Shown: piece after piece, positions 21,105 to 29,796 of the stretch
How positions within the stretch are numbered: the stretch's first letter is position 1
Layout of the letters: every line of letters begins with the position of its first letter
Origin: Pseudomonas putida
GTDB lineage: Bacteria > Pseudomonadota > Gammaproteobacteria > Pseudomonadales > Pseudomonadaceae
Length of the DNA stretch: 64,000 nucleotides
Reading direction: 5' to 3'
NCBI RefSeq assembly: GCF_009883635.2
Contig: NZ_CP026115.2
Span: 744,001-808,000 of the forward strand
Program-made: the position numbers and the translations under genes
Notes under the pieces: model-generated
Seen by the model: the letters and a program-made list of their open reading frames with translations, nothing else
Database searches by the model: none
Told to the model about the DNA's origin: nothing

Positions 21105-21619
21105 TGACCGCCTTCAAGACCCTCAAGCCATCCGCCCTGGACCGTGACACCTTCGTCAAGGTATTCGCCGACATCTACGAGCACTCGCCGTGGGTCGCCG
21201 AAAAAGCCTACGACCTGGGCCAGTTGGGCGAACTGGACGAGATCGAGGCGCTGCACCAGCGCATGAGCGACATCCTGCTCAGCGCCAATCACGCCGACCA
21301 ACTGGCGCTGATCAACGCTCACCCGGACCTGGCCGGCAAGGCCGCCATCCAGGGTGAGCTGACCGAATCGAGCACCAACGAGCAGGCCGGCGCCGGCATC
21401 CATGAGTGCACCGCCGAAGAGTTCGCCCGGTTCACCGAACTGAACGACGCCTACAAGGCCAAGTTCCAGTTCCCGTTCATCATGGCGGTCAAGGGCAGCA
21501 ACCGGCACCAGATCCTCGCCGCCTTCGAAAAACGTATCCACAACGATACCGATGCCGAATTCAAGGAAGCCCTGGCGCAGATCAACCTGATCGCCCTGTT
21601 CCGCCTGCTGCAGCTGTAA
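21104..21619 (+). CDS. uraD: OHCU decarboxylase
   Basis: A 171-residue enzyme that decarboxylates 2-oxo-4-hydroxy-4-carboxy-5-ureidoimidazoline to S-allantoin. The motifs LINAHPDLAGKAA and FPFIMAVKGSNRHQIL carry the conserved catalytic residues. It overlaps puuE by one base and lies 51 bases before allA. Confidence 0.94.
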   Translation: MTAFKTLKPSALDRDTFVKVFADIYEHSPWVAEKAYDLGQLGELDEIEALHQRMSDILLSANHADQLALINAHPDLAGKAAIQGELTESSTNEQAGAGIHECTAEEFARFTELNDAYKAKFQFPFIMAVKGSNRHQILAAFEKRIHNDTDAEFKEALAQINLIALFRLLQL

Positions 21620-21670
21620 GCAACAGCCGAACCCAAATTCAGAAAAACGAACAATAGAAGAGATAACCGC

Positions 21671-22174
21671 ATGCGCACCCTGATGATCGAGCCCCTGACC
21701 AAAGAAGCCTTCGCCGAATTCGGAGACGTGATCGAAACCGATGGCAGCGACCACTTCATGATCAACAACGGCTCGACCATGCGCTTTCACAAGCTCGCCA
21801 CGGTCGAGACCGCCGAGCCTGAAGACAAGGCGATCATCAGCATCTTCCGCGCCGACGCGCAGGACATGCCGCTGACCGTGCGTATGCTGGAGCGCCATCC
21901 GCTGGGCAGCCAGGCTTTCATCCCGCTGCTCGGCAACCCCTTTCTGATCGTGGTCGCGCCGGTTGGCGATGCACCTGTATCAGGCTTGGTCCGTGCCTTC
22001 CGTAGTAACGGCAGGCAGGGCGTTAATTACCATCGCGGCGTCTGGCACCACCCGGTGCTGACGATCGAAAAGCGGGATGACTTCCTGGTGGTTGATCGCA
22101 GTGGTTCTGGCAACAACTGCGATGAGCATTACTTCACCGAGGAACAGATGCTGATCCTCAATCCCCACCAATAA
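21671..22174 (+). CDS. allA: Ureidoglycolate lyase
   Basis: A 167-residue cupin-type enzyme that splits ureidoglycolate into glyoxylate and urea. It begins IEPLTKEAFAEFGDVIE and has the conserved NYHRGVWHHPVL with metal- or substrate-binding histidines and VDRSGSGNNCDEHYF. Its glyoxylate product feeds gcl at 29.8 kb and its urea the transporter at 36.3 kb. An allantoicase gene is expected upstream but is absent. Confidence 0.94.
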   Translation: MRTLMIEPLTKEAFAEFGDVIETDGSDHFMINNGSTMRFHKLATVETAEPEDKAIISIFRADAQDMPLTVRMLERHPLGSQAFIPLLGNPFLIVVAPVGDAPVSGLVRAFRSNGRQGVNYHRGVWHHPVLTIEKRDDFLVVDRSGSGNNCDEHYFTEEQMLILNPHQ

Positions 22175-22219
22175 GAAAAGGTCGATCATCGTTCACGGTG
22201 ATCGGCAGAGGTACATACT

Positions 22220-23548
22220 GTGGAAGCACACCTTCACGAATGGCTGAACCTGAGCATTCGCTGGGTTCACATGATCACCGGTGTCGCCTGGATCGGTGCA
22301 TCGTTCTACTTCGTCTGGCTGGAGAACCACCTGAACCGAAGCAACCCGCGCGATGGGTTGTCGGGTGATCTCTGGGCGATTCACGGCGGTGGTATCTACC
22401 ACCTGGAGAAATACAAGCTCGCACCCCCGAAAATGCCCGAGAACCTGCACTGGTTCAAATGGGAAGCCTACTTCACCTGGATGTCCGGTATCGCCCTGCT
22501 GTGCGTGGTGTTCTACTGGAACCCGAGCCTGTACCTGCTGGCACCCGGCAGCACCCTGAGCGGTGCCGAAGGCGTGGCCATCGGTATCGGTTCGCTGGTC
22601 GCCGGCTGGTTCATCTACGACTTCCTGTGCGACTCGCCGCTGGGCAAGCACCCTGCCCTGCTCGGCGCCGTGCTGTTCGTCCTGATCATCGCCGCCTGCT
22701 TCGGCTTCAGCCTGGTGTTCAGCGGCCGTGGTGCGTACCTGCACACCGGTGCGATCATCGGCACCATCATGGTCGGTAACGTGTTCCGCATCATCATGCC
22801 GGCCCAGCGCCAACTGGTGGCGGCGATCGAGAACAACCAGACCCCGGACCCGGTACTGCCGGCCAAGGGCCTGCTGCGCTCGCGTCACAACAACTACTTC
22901 ACCCTGCCGGTGCTGTTCATCATGATCAGCAACCACTTCCCGAGCGCCTACGGCAGCCAGTACAACTGGCTGATCCTGGCTGGCATCGCAGTAGCCGCGG
23001 TTCTGATCCGCCACTACTTCAACACCCGCCACGACAGCAACAAGTACGCCTGGACCCTGCCGGTCGGCGCCCTGGCGATGATCTGCCTGGCCTACGTCAC
23101 CGGCCCCAAGCCGATGGCCGTCAGCCCTGAGCAGGCCGCAGCGAAGGTCGAGTACCAGCCGCTGCCAGCCACCGCCGTCGGCGGCAAGACCGCTGCCGAG
23201 CTGCGCGCCGAGGAAACCGCCAAGGCCGCCGAAGCCCCAGCCGCGCCAGCCGAGGCTCCGGCCCAGGCGACCGCACAGGCCGCCGGTGGCGACTTCGACA
23301 AGATCCACAAAGTCATCCAGGAACGCTGCAGCGTGTGCCACTCGTCGAAACCGACCAGCCCACTGTTCAGCGCAGCCCCTGCCGGCGTGATGTTCGACAC
23401 CCCGCAGCAGATCCAGGCCCAGGCCGCGCGCATTCAGGCGCAAGCGGTTGCCAGCCAGATCATGCCGCTGGGCAACATCACCCAGATGACCGCCGAAGAG
23501 CGCAAGCTCGTCGGTGACTGGATCGCCAAAGGCGCCCAGGTCAACTGA
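22220..23548 (+). CDS. puuD: Membrane urate oxidase with C-terminal cytochrome c domain
   Basis: A 442-residue protein of the PuuD type. The N-terminal two thirds are membrane segments beginning SIRWVHMITGVAWIGASFY, with LRSRHNNYFTLPVLFIMISNHFP. An alanine-rich linker follows (about residues 330-355), then a c-type cytochrome domain with one haem site ERCSVCHSSKP (CxxCH) and a candidate methionine ligand in SQIMPLGNIT. It oxidises urate to 5-hydroxyisourate and sends electrons to the respiratory chain instead of making peroxide. The start is GTG at 22220. Confidence 0.93.
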   Translation: MEAHLHEWLNLSIRWVHMITGVAWIGASFYFVWLENHLNRSNPRDGLSGDLWAIHGGGIYHLEKYKLAPPKMPENLHWFKWEAYFTWMSGIALLCVVFYWNPSLYLLAPGSTLSGAEGVAIGIGSLVAGWFIYDFLCDSPLGKHPALLGAVLFVLIIAACFGFSLVFSGRGAYLHTGAIIGTIMVGNVFRIIMPAQRQLVAAIENNQTPDPVLPAKGLLRSRHNNYFTLPVLFIMISNHFPSAYGSQYNWLILAGIAVAAVLIRHYFNTRHDSNKYAWTLPVGALAMICLAYVTGPKPMAVSPEQAAAKVEYQPLPATAVGGKTAAELRAEETAKAAEAPAAPAEAPAQATAQAAGGDFDKIHKVIQERCSVCHSSKPTSPLFSAAPAGVMFDTPQQIQAQAARIQAQAVASQIMPLGNITQMTAEERKLVGDWIAKGAQVN

Positions 23549-23595
23549 TCCACCCTCTCCTGCCTGGGCGTCCGCGCGCCCGGGCGGGGGCGGCC

Positions 23596-23636
23596 TTGCG
23601 CCGCGAAGAGGCCGGCAACCCCGGCCTCGCCCTTAT
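23596..23636. repeat. Degenerate REP-like palindrome
   Basis: gcgccgcgaagaggccggca with ccccggcctcgccc resembles a decayed REP unit between puuD and the urate permease. The remainder of this 214-base gap shows nothing further. Confidence 0.4.
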
Positions 23637-23762
23637 AGATTCATGCAACAAGCAAGCATCGAGCGTTCGACTGCGTGCGGGAACCCCAGGCTGCCTCCAA
23701 CGGGCCTGCCGTATGCGACTGGCGCTTGGATCCGAGAATAAAAACAAAACTCGAGGTGCTGC

Positions 23763-25118
23763 ATGTCCGAGTCACGCAAGGCGTACATTCCAGTTGCGCC
23801 GCCGCGACAGCCTCTGCCCCTGTTCCAACTGATCCTGGTTGGCCTGCAACATGTGCTGCTGATGTACGGGGGTGCGATTGCCGTCCCTCTGATCATCGGC
23901 CAGGCCGCTGGTTTGTCTCGTGAAGAAGTCGCTTTCCTGATCAACGCCGACCTGCTGGTCGCCGGTGTCGCAACCATCATCCAGTCGTTCGGTATCGGCC
24001 CGGTCGGGATCCGCATGCCGGTGATGATGGGTGCCAGCTTCGCTGCCGTCGGCAGCATGGTGGCCATGGCCGGCATGCCGGGCGTAGGCCTGCAGGGGAT
24101 CTTTGGCGCGACCATCGCTGCCGGGTTCTTCGGCATGCTGATCGCGCCGTTCATGTCCAAGGTCGTACGGTTCTTCCCGCCGCTGGTCACCGGTACGGTG
24201 ATCACCTCGATTGGCCTGTCGCTGTTCCCGGTGGCAGTCAACTGGGCCGGTGGCGGCCAGGACGCTGCGACCTTCGGTTCGCCGATCTACCTGCTGGTGG
24301 CGGGCCTGGTGCTGGCCGTCATCCTGTTGATCAACCGCTTCATGCGCGGTTTCTGGGTCAATGTGTCGGTGCTGGTGGGCATGGGCCTGGGCTACATCCT
24401 GGCCGGCTCCATCGGCATGGTCGACCTGTCGGGCCTGAGCGACACGCCGTGGCTGCAAGTGGTGACCCCACTGCACTTCGGCATGCCGACCTTCAGCCTG
24501 GCGCCGATCCTGTCGATGTGCCTGGTGGTGGTGATCATCTTCGTCGAGTCCACGGGCATGTTCCTCGCCCTGGGCAAGGTGACAGACCGTGAAGTGACAC
24601 CAGGGATGCTGCGTCGCGGCCTGTTGTGCGATGCCGGTGCGTCGTTCATCGCCGGTTTCTTCAACACCTTCACCCACTCCTCGTTCGCCCAGAACATCGG
24701 CCTGGTGCAGATGACGGGCGTGCGTTGCCGTTACGTCACGGTAACGGCGGGTGCACTGCTGATCGTGCTCAGCCTGCTGCCCAAGGCGGCCTACCTGATC
24801 GCCTCGATCCCGCCTGCGGTACTGGGCGGCGCGTCCATCGCCATGTTCGGCATGGTCACCGCCACCGGGATCAAGATCCTCCAGGAAGCCGACATCGGCG
24901 ACCGCCGCAACCAGTTGCTGGTGGCGGTGAGCGTCGGCTTTGGCCTGATCCCCGTGGTCAAGCCGGAGTTCTTCGCGCAGATGCCGCAGTGGATGGAACC
25001 CATCACCCACAGCGGGATCGCCATGGCCACGGTCAGCGCCCTGGTGCTCAACGTGCTGTTCAACATCCTCGGTGGTGCCGAGCGCGCCGTGCACAACGAC
25101 GCCTGCCACGGCCATTGA
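23763..25118 (+). CDS. NCS2-family xanthine/urate:H+ symporter
   Basis: A 451-residue permease with about 14 membrane segments. The motifs LVGLQHVLLMYGGAIAVPLI, the conserved FVESTGMFLALG (substrate contact glutamate) and NTFTHSSFAQNIGLVQMTGV identify the nucleobase-ascorbate transporter branch, close to UacT and PbuX. Position directly after urate oxidase favours urate or xanthine as substrate. It is followed by a GC-rich hairpin (25128-25150) without a T-run, then by the Tsx-like channel genes. Confidence 0.93.
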   Translation: MSESRKAYIPVAPPRQPLPLFQLILVGLQHVLLMYGGAIAVPLIIGQAAGLSREEVAFLINADLLVAGVATIIQSFGIGPVGIRMPVMMGASFAAVGSMVAMAGMPGVGLQGIFGATIAAGFFGMLIAPFMSKVVRFFPPLVTGTVITSIGLSLFPVAVNWAGGGQDAATFGSPIYLLVAGLVLAVILLINRFMRGFWVNVSVLVGMGLGYILAGSIGMVDLSGLSDTPWLQVVTPLHFGMPTFSLAPILSMCLVVVIIFVESTGMFLALGKVTDREVTPGMLRRGLLCDAGASFIAGFFNTFTHSSFAQNIGLVQMTGVRCRYVTVTAGALLIVLSLLPKAAYLIASIPPAVLGGASIAMFGMVTATGIKILQEADIGDRRNQLLVAVSVGFGLIPVVKPEFFAQMPQWMEPITHSGIAMATVSALVLNVLFNILGGAERAVHNDACHGH

Positions 25119-25261
25119 GCCCTGAGCGGGGCGGCGCAGTTTGCCGCCCCTGCTCATCTGCGCATTAACCGCTTCACCGTCGGCCCGCCGGAATGGGCCG
25201 CTCGGGGCGCCTGCGCGCCAAAAAAACCGCCAACAAAAACAATAAGTCCGGGAATCACAAC

Positions 25262-26047
25262 ATGAAGCGCATCGCATCAAGCCTGCTGCTGGGCAGCAGC
25301 CTGCTGGCCACCCTCCCCGCCCACGCAGGCGATTGGCTGCTGTGGCACGGCGAAAGCCTGACGTACCTGTACGGCAAGGACTTCAAGGTCAACCCCGATA
25401 TCCAGCAGACCATCACCTTCGAGCACGCCAACAAATGGAAGTACGGCGACACCTTCATGTTCGTCGACAAGATCTTCTACAACGGCAAGCCCGACGCCAG
25501 CAAAGGCGTGACCACCTACTACGGCGAATTCAGCCCACGCCTGTCGTTCGGCAAGATCTTCGACCAGAAGCTTGCGTTCGGCCCGATCAAGGACGTGTTG
25601 CTGGCCATGACCTATGAGCGCGGCGAAGGCGACAACGAGGCCTACCTGATCGGCCCCGGCTTCGACCTGGACATCCCCGGCTTCAACTACTTCACGCTGA
25701 ACTTCTATGTGCGCAACACCGAAGGCAGCCGCCCTGGCGACAACGTCTGGCAGATCACCCCCGGTTGGTCGTACACCATTCCCGTGGGCAGGTCCGATAT
25801 TCTGATCGACGGTTACATGGACTGGGTCACCGATAACGACCAGACCCGTCGTGGCACCTACCATGCCAACCTGCACTTCAACCCGCAGGTCAAGTACGAC
25901 CTGGGCAAGGCCCTGAACATCGGGGCCAAGCAGCTCTATGTCGGCTTCGAGTACAGCTACTGGAAAGACAAGTACGGCATCGACAGCCGCGGCAATCTGG
26001 AGAGCAACCAGAGTGTCGCCAGCGCGCTGATCAAGGTACATTTCTGA
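25262..26047 (+). CDS. Tsx-like outer-membrane channel (first copy)
   Basis: A 261-residue beta-barrel with a signal peptide (MKRIASSLLLGSSLLATLPAHA, cut after AHA). It ends in phenylalanine as outer-membrane proteins do (LIKVHF). The segments DWLLWHGESLTYLYGKDF and FEHANKWKYGDTFMFVDK match the nucleoside-specific channel family. Its place after the urate permease suggests diffusion of purines or nucleosides across the outer membrane. Start at ATG 25262 was chosen for the signal peptide. Confidence 0.9.
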   Translation: MKRIASSLLLGSSLLATLPAHAGDWLLWHGESLTYLYGKDFKVNPDIQQTITFEHANKWKYGDTFMFVDKIFYNGKPDASKGVTTYYGEFSPRLSFGKIFDQKLAFGPIKDVLLAMTYERGEGDNEAYLIGPGFDLDIPGFNYFTLNFYVRNTEGSRPGDNVWQITPGWSYTIPVGRSDILIDGYMDWVTDNDQTRRGTYHANLHFNPQVKYDLGKALNIGAKQLYVGFEYSYWKDKYGIDSRGNLESNQSVASALIKVHF

Positions 26048-26172
26048 AAACCTGATCAATCGCCCAGGTTTGAATCACCGTGCTCCAGGACGGAGCACTT
26101 GAGGCGCGGCGCGCAAGCCAGTAATCTGCGCGCCCCCTCGATCAGGGCAGGATGGATTCTGCCTGCGTTTAC

Positions 26173-26188
26173 TGACCGCTCAGTCAAT
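26173..26188. promoter_or_regulatory. RutR-like operator upstream of the second Tsx-like gene
   Basis: CTGACC-GCTC-AGTCAA. The 353-base gap 26048-26400 contains no gene that I can support; this box and a hairpin GGCAG-N8-CTGCC at 26144-26163 are the visible features. Confidence 0.5.
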
Positions 26189-26400
26189 GAATTCGGGCGG
26201 TTGGCCAACGTGTTGCCAGCCTGAAAGACCCTTTTCATCCGTTCAGAACGAAGTCGAGCAGGAAGGTTGTGCCAGCCGAGGAAAGTTGGCCCAACCCTTG
26301 CCAAACAGCTGTGGCCTATCGAAAAAAGCTGACTCAAAAGACAAAAAAGGCGCCAACAACGAGCGCTGACAACAGATCAATCAAGGGAGCGACACTCGCA

Positions 26401-27183
26401 ATGCGTACCATCAATAGCCTGATTCTCGCGGGCGGCCTGCTGGCCTGCGGCACCACCTTCGCCGGCGACCTGCTGCAGTGGCAGAACAACAGCCTGACCT
26501 ACCTGTGGGGCAAGAACTTCAAGGTCAACCCGGCGATCCAGCAGACTGTCACCTTCGAGCACGCCGATGGCTGGAAATACGGCGACAACTTCATTTTCGT
26601 CGACAAGATCTTCTACCAGGGCCAGAAAGATGCGGGCAACGGCCCCAACACCTACTACGGCGAAATCAGCCCGCGCCTGTCGTTCAACAAGATTTTCGAC
26701 CAGAAGATCGAGTTCGGCCCGGTCAAGGACGTGCTGCTGGCGATGACCTATGAGTTCGGCGAGGGTGACACCGAGTCGTACCTGATCGGCCCAGGCTTCG
26801 ACCTGGCTATCCCGGGCTTCGACTACTTCCAGCTGAACTTCTACAACCGCACCACCGATGGCAGCCGTGCAGGCGACAACGTCTGGCAGATCACTCCGGT
26901 CTGGTCCTACACCATCCCCGTCGGTGATTCCGACGTGCTGATCGATGGTTTCATGGACTGGGTGGTCGACAACGACGAGAACCGCCGTGGCACCTACCAC
27001 GCCAACCTGCACTTCAACCCGCAGATCAAGTACGACCTGGGCAAGGCTTTGCACCTTGGCGAAAAGCAGTTGTACGTGGGTGTGGAATACGACTACTGGA
27101 AAAACAAGTACGGCATCAAGGACAGCGATGCCTTCACCACCGACCAGAACACCATGAGCTTCCTGGTGAAAGTGCACTTCTGA
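26401..27183 (+). CDS. Tsx-like outer-membrane channel (second copy)
   Basis: A 260-residue paralogue of the preceding channel, with its own signal peptide (MRTINSLILAGGLLACGTTFA) and C-terminal FLVKVHF. The two proteins align along their whole length (for example both have KIFDQK, AMTYE, GEGD, YLIGPGFDL and RRGTYHANLHFNPQ), so this is a tandem duplication. Unlike the first copy it has its own 353-base upstream region with a RutR-like box. Confidence 0.9.
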   Translation: MRTINSLILAGGLLACGTTFAGDLLQWQNNSLTYLWGKNFKVNPAIQQTVTFEHADGWKYGDNFIFVDKIFYQGQKDAGNGPNTYYGEISPRLSFNKIFDQKIEFGPVKDVLLAMTYEFGEGDTESYLIGPGFDLAIPGFDYFQLNFYNRTTDGSRAGDNVWQITPVWSYTIPVGDSDVLIDGFMDWVVDNDENRRGTYHANLHFNPQIKYDLGKALHLGEKQLYVGVEYDYWKNKYGIKDSDAFTTDQNTMSFLVKVHF

Positions 27184-27193
27184 CCTGAAGGTC

Positions 27194-27222
27194 GGGGCCG
27201 CACTGCGGCCCTTCGCGGGCCC
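27194..27222 (+). terminator. Hairpin after the second Tsx-like gene
   Basis: GGGGCCGC and GCGGCCC pair around a three-base loop, followed by TTCGCGGG. It merges with a REP-like unit, so it is not a classical U-tract terminator. Confidence 0.45.
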
Positions 27223-27296
27223 GCTCCAACAGGAATTTCACAGATGCTGAAGATTGTGCTTCACCTGTACGAGCGGGCTTGTCCAGCGAACCGGGG
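27211..27296. repeat. Degenerate pair of REP units
   Basis: cttcgcgggcccgctccaac at 27211 and gagcgggcttgtccagcgaa near 27270 are diverged REP copies facing each other between convergent genes. Confidence 0.55.
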
Positions 27297-27317
27297 CTAA
27301 GCCCCGGCCATGCAACC

Positions 27318-28232
27318 TCAGTGGGCTGGCCGTAGCGCGCGCCAAATCTTCCCCACTGCACTCACTACCGCAAGCACCACGGCACCGGCCACAACACCAA
27401 CAACGCCGTTGAGCAGCCCGCCAGTCAACGCCCCACCCCGCCCTTCGCTGAAGGCTTCAATGGCATGATGCAGCGGCGCAATGCCATGCACCAGGATCCC
27501 GCCCCCGACCAGGAACATCGCGGCGGTGCCGATCACCGACAGGCTCTTCATCATGTATGGCGCAGCGCGCAGAATCCCGTTGCCGACAGCACGTGCCAGG
27601 CTCGATGACTTTTGCGTCATCCACAAGCCCAGGTCATCGAGCTTGACGATACCGCCCACCAGGCCATACACACCGATGGTCATGACCACGGCAATGCCCG
27701 ACAGCACGATGATCTGCTGCGTCAGCGGCGAGTCGGCGACGATGCCCAAGGTAATGGCGATGATTTCCGCAGAGAGGATGAAGTCGGTACGCACCGCACC
27801 CTTGATCTTGGCTTTCTCGAATGCCACCAGGTCGATAGTGGCATCGGCCACGGCCTCCTTGCGCGCCTCGTGCTGCAGTTCGTCCTCTTCCTTGCTGTGC
27901 AGGAACTTGTGCGCCAGCTTCTCGAAGCCTTCGAAGCACAGGTAGGCGCCGCCGAGCATCAGCAGCGGCGTTACCGCCCAGGGGATGAACGCGCTGATCA
28001 ACAGTGCCGCCGGCACCAGAATCGCCTTGTTCACCAACGACCCCTTGGCCACCGCCCACACCACCGGAATCTCGCGCTCGGCGCGCACGCCGGTGACCTG
28101 CTGGGCATTGAGCGCCAAATCGTCGCCCAGCACGCCTGCGGTCTTCTTCGCCGCGACCTTGGTCATCAGCGAAACATCGTCGAGCACCGTGGCGATGTCG
28201 TCGATCAGTACCAGTAGACTGCTTCCTGCCAT
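27318..28232 (-). CDS. DUF808-family inner-membrane protein (YedI-like)
   Basis: A 304-residue multi-spanning membrane protein. The N-terminus [44 protein letters not shown] is the hallmark of the DUF808/YedI family, and several long hydrophobic stretches follow ([42 protein letters not shown]). The role of the family is not known to me. It is divergent from the RutR-like regulator. Confidence 0.85.
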   Translation of the reverse strand: MAGSSLLVLIDDIATVLDDVSLMTKVAAKKTAGVLGDDLALNAQQVTGVRAEREIPVVWAVAKGSLVNKAILVPAALLISAFIPWAVTPLLMLGGAYLCFEGFEKLAHKFLHSKEEDELQHEARKEAVADATIDLVAFEKAKIKGAVRTDFILSAEIIAITLGIVADSPLTQQIIVLSGIAVVMTIGVYGLVGGIVKLDDLGLWMTQKSSSLARAVGNGILRAAPYMMKSLSVIGTAAMFLVGGGILVHGIAPLHHAIEAFSEGRGGALTGGLLNGVVGVVAGAVVLAVVSAVGKIWRALRPAH

Positions 28233-28362
28233 GTTTGCTTGTATCCAAATGAGTCAATTGCCGGATTCTAGCCCAAAGCCGCTGCCTTGAGCCCCCGTCG
28301 GGCGCGGTGCTACCATGCCCGATCCCTCTTAGAGGTGGCCATAAACGAGGAAGATCCCTGAC

Positions 28363-28974
28363 ATGAGCACCATTCGCGAGCGCAACAAGGAGCTGATCCT
28401 GCGCGCAGCCAGTGAAGAATTCGCCGATAAGGGCTTCGCCGCCACCAAGACCAGTGACATCGCCGCCAAGGCCGGCCTGCCCAAGCCGAACGTGTATTAC
28501 TACTTCAAGTCCAAGGACAACCTCTACCGCGAGGTCCTGGAGAGCATCATCGCGCCGATCATGCAGGCCTCGACGCCGTTCAATGCCGACGGTGATCCGA
28601 AAGAGGTGTTGAGTGCGTACATCCGCTCGAAGATCCGCATTTCGCGTGACCTGCCCCATGCCTCGAAGGTGTTCGCCAGCGAAATCATGCATGGCGCACC
28701 GCACCTGTCGCCGAACCAGGTGGAGCAGTTGAACGAGCAGGCCCGGCATAACATCGAGTGCATCCAGCGCTGGATCGACCGCGGGCAGATCGCCCATGTC
28801 GATGCCCACCACCTGATGTTCAGCATCTGGGCCGCGACCCAGACTTATGCCGATTTCGATTGGCAGATTTCCGCAGTGACCGGCAAGGCCAAACTGGCCG
28901 ACAGCGATTACGACGCCGCAGCCGATACCATCATTCGCATGGTGCTCAAGGGCTGTGAGCCTGAAGCAGCCTGA
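28363..28974 (+). CDS. TetR-family regulator, RutR-like
   Basis: A 203-residue regulator. The N-terminal helix-turn-helix reads FAATKTSDIAAKAGLPKPNVYYYFKSKDNLY. The ligand domain resembles E. coli RutR, notably IRSKIRISRDLPHASKVFASEIMHGAP and HLMFSIWAATQTYADFDWQISAVTG. RutR senses uracil or thymine and controls purine and pyrimidine genes through TTGACCANNTGGTCAA. Comparable 16-bp boxes occur in this window at purine promoters, so this gene is a candidate to bind them (inference). Confidence 0.85.
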   Translation: MSTIRERNKELILRAASEEFADKGFAATKTSDIAAKAGLPKPNVYYYFKSKDNLYREVLESIIAPIMQASTPFNADGDPKEVLSAYIRSKIRISRDLPHASKVFASEIMHGAPHLSPNQVEQLNEQARHNIECIQRWIDRGQIAHVDAHHLMFSIWAATQTYADFDWQISAVTGKAKLADSDYDAAADTIIRMVLKGCEPEAA

Positions 28975-28988
28975 AGCTCGGCGGGGTC

Positions 28989-29083
28989 TTCTTCGCGGGG
29001 CAAGCCCGCTCCCACAAGGACCCCACGGCTCTCAGGCCTGTGAAGATCCTGTGGGAGCGGGCTTGTCCCGCGAATAGGCCGGT
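28989..29083. repeat. Inverted pair of REP units
   Basis: ttcttcgcggggcaagcccg at 28989 and gtgggagcgggcttgtcccg at 29051 face each other between the convergent RutR-like and GlcG-like genes. Confidence 0.85.
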
Positions 29084-29098
29084 ACAACGGATAGAGCG

Positions 29099-29539
29099 CT
29101 ACGCCGCAACCCCGGCATCTGCCTTCAACCCAGCTTCTTCGATAGCACTGATCGCGCACTGCTCGTCGATATCCGACGTATCGCCGCTGATCCCCACCGC
29201 TCCCAGCACCTTGCCGTCCTGATCACGAATCAGCACACCACCCGGCGCCGGCACCACCGGCCGCTCGCCCAGGCCGTTCAACGCCGCGAAAAACGCCGGC
29301 CGCTGCTGCGCATCCAGCGCCAGCAGGCGCGAGCCCTTGCCCAGGGCAATCGCACCCCAGGCCTTGCCGGTGGCCACTTCCGGCCGAATCAGGCTGGCGC
29401 CGTCCTCGCGCTGCAAGGCCAACAGATGCCCGCCGGCATCGAGCACGGCCACGGTCAGTGGCGCTGCATTGATCTTGCGACCCGCCGCCAGCGCGGCGTT
29501 CACCAGGCTGACAGCGACTTTCAGGTTCAAAGCGTTCAT
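29099..29539 (-). CDS. GlcG/HbpS-family protein
   Basis: A 146-residue protein with the family pattern: an N-terminal helix (LKVAVSLVNAALAAGRKI), PLTVAVLDAGGHLLALQRED and the C-terminal PVVPAPGGVLIRDQDGKVLGAVGISGDTSDIDEQCA. Members often sit beside glycolate or glyoxylate genes and some bind haem or short diols. The start at 29539 was chosen because the longer frame to 29815 runs through the gcl promoter. It is divergent from gcl with two TTGTATACAA boxes between them. Confidence 0.85.
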   Translation of the reverse strand: MNALNLKVAVSLVNAALAAGRKINAAPLTVAVLDAGGHLLALQREDGASLIRPEVATGKAWGAIALGKGSRLLALDAQQRPAFFAALNGLGERPVVPAPGGVLIRDQDGKVLGAVGISGDTSDIDEQCAISAIEEAGLKADAGVAA

Positions 29540-29621
29540 GGAAAGGTCCTCTTCTTGTTGTGAGAAGCCCTGAGGGCAGGTGAAAAACCGATAAGCCAAT
29601 AGAACACAACTGAATCTATTT

Positions 29622-29631
29622 TTGTATACAA
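29622..29631. promoter_or_regulatory. GntR-type box TTGTATACAA (GlcG side)
   Basis: A perfect palindrome in the 257-base gap between the GlcG-like gene and gcl, 83 bases before the GlcG-like start. Confidence 0.65.
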
Positions 29632-29761
29632 TAAATTGAAACGATCGTATGCGAGATCGCAAACCGCCGTTTTCACGGGTGCTCGAACGAAAGCCAGCTT
29701 GTCCGACGAAAACCCGTTGACCTGAGCGGTCAGCCATGAATACACTCTGGCACAAAGCAAG

Positions 29762-29771
29762 TTGTATACAA
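29762..29771. promoter_or_regulatory. GntR-type box TTGTATACAA (gcl side)
   Basis: A perfect palindrome 26 bases before the gcl start, positioned to overlap a promoter or the transcription start, as expected for a repressor. Confidence 0.65.
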
Positions 29772-29796
29772 TTACAAAATCGATGAGGCACAAACC

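Noticed and set aside
29717..29733. TTGACC...GGTCAG repeat upstream of gcl as another RutR-like box
   Set aside because: Spacing is five rather than four bases between half-sites, so I did not count it with the 16-bp set, although it could be a variant.
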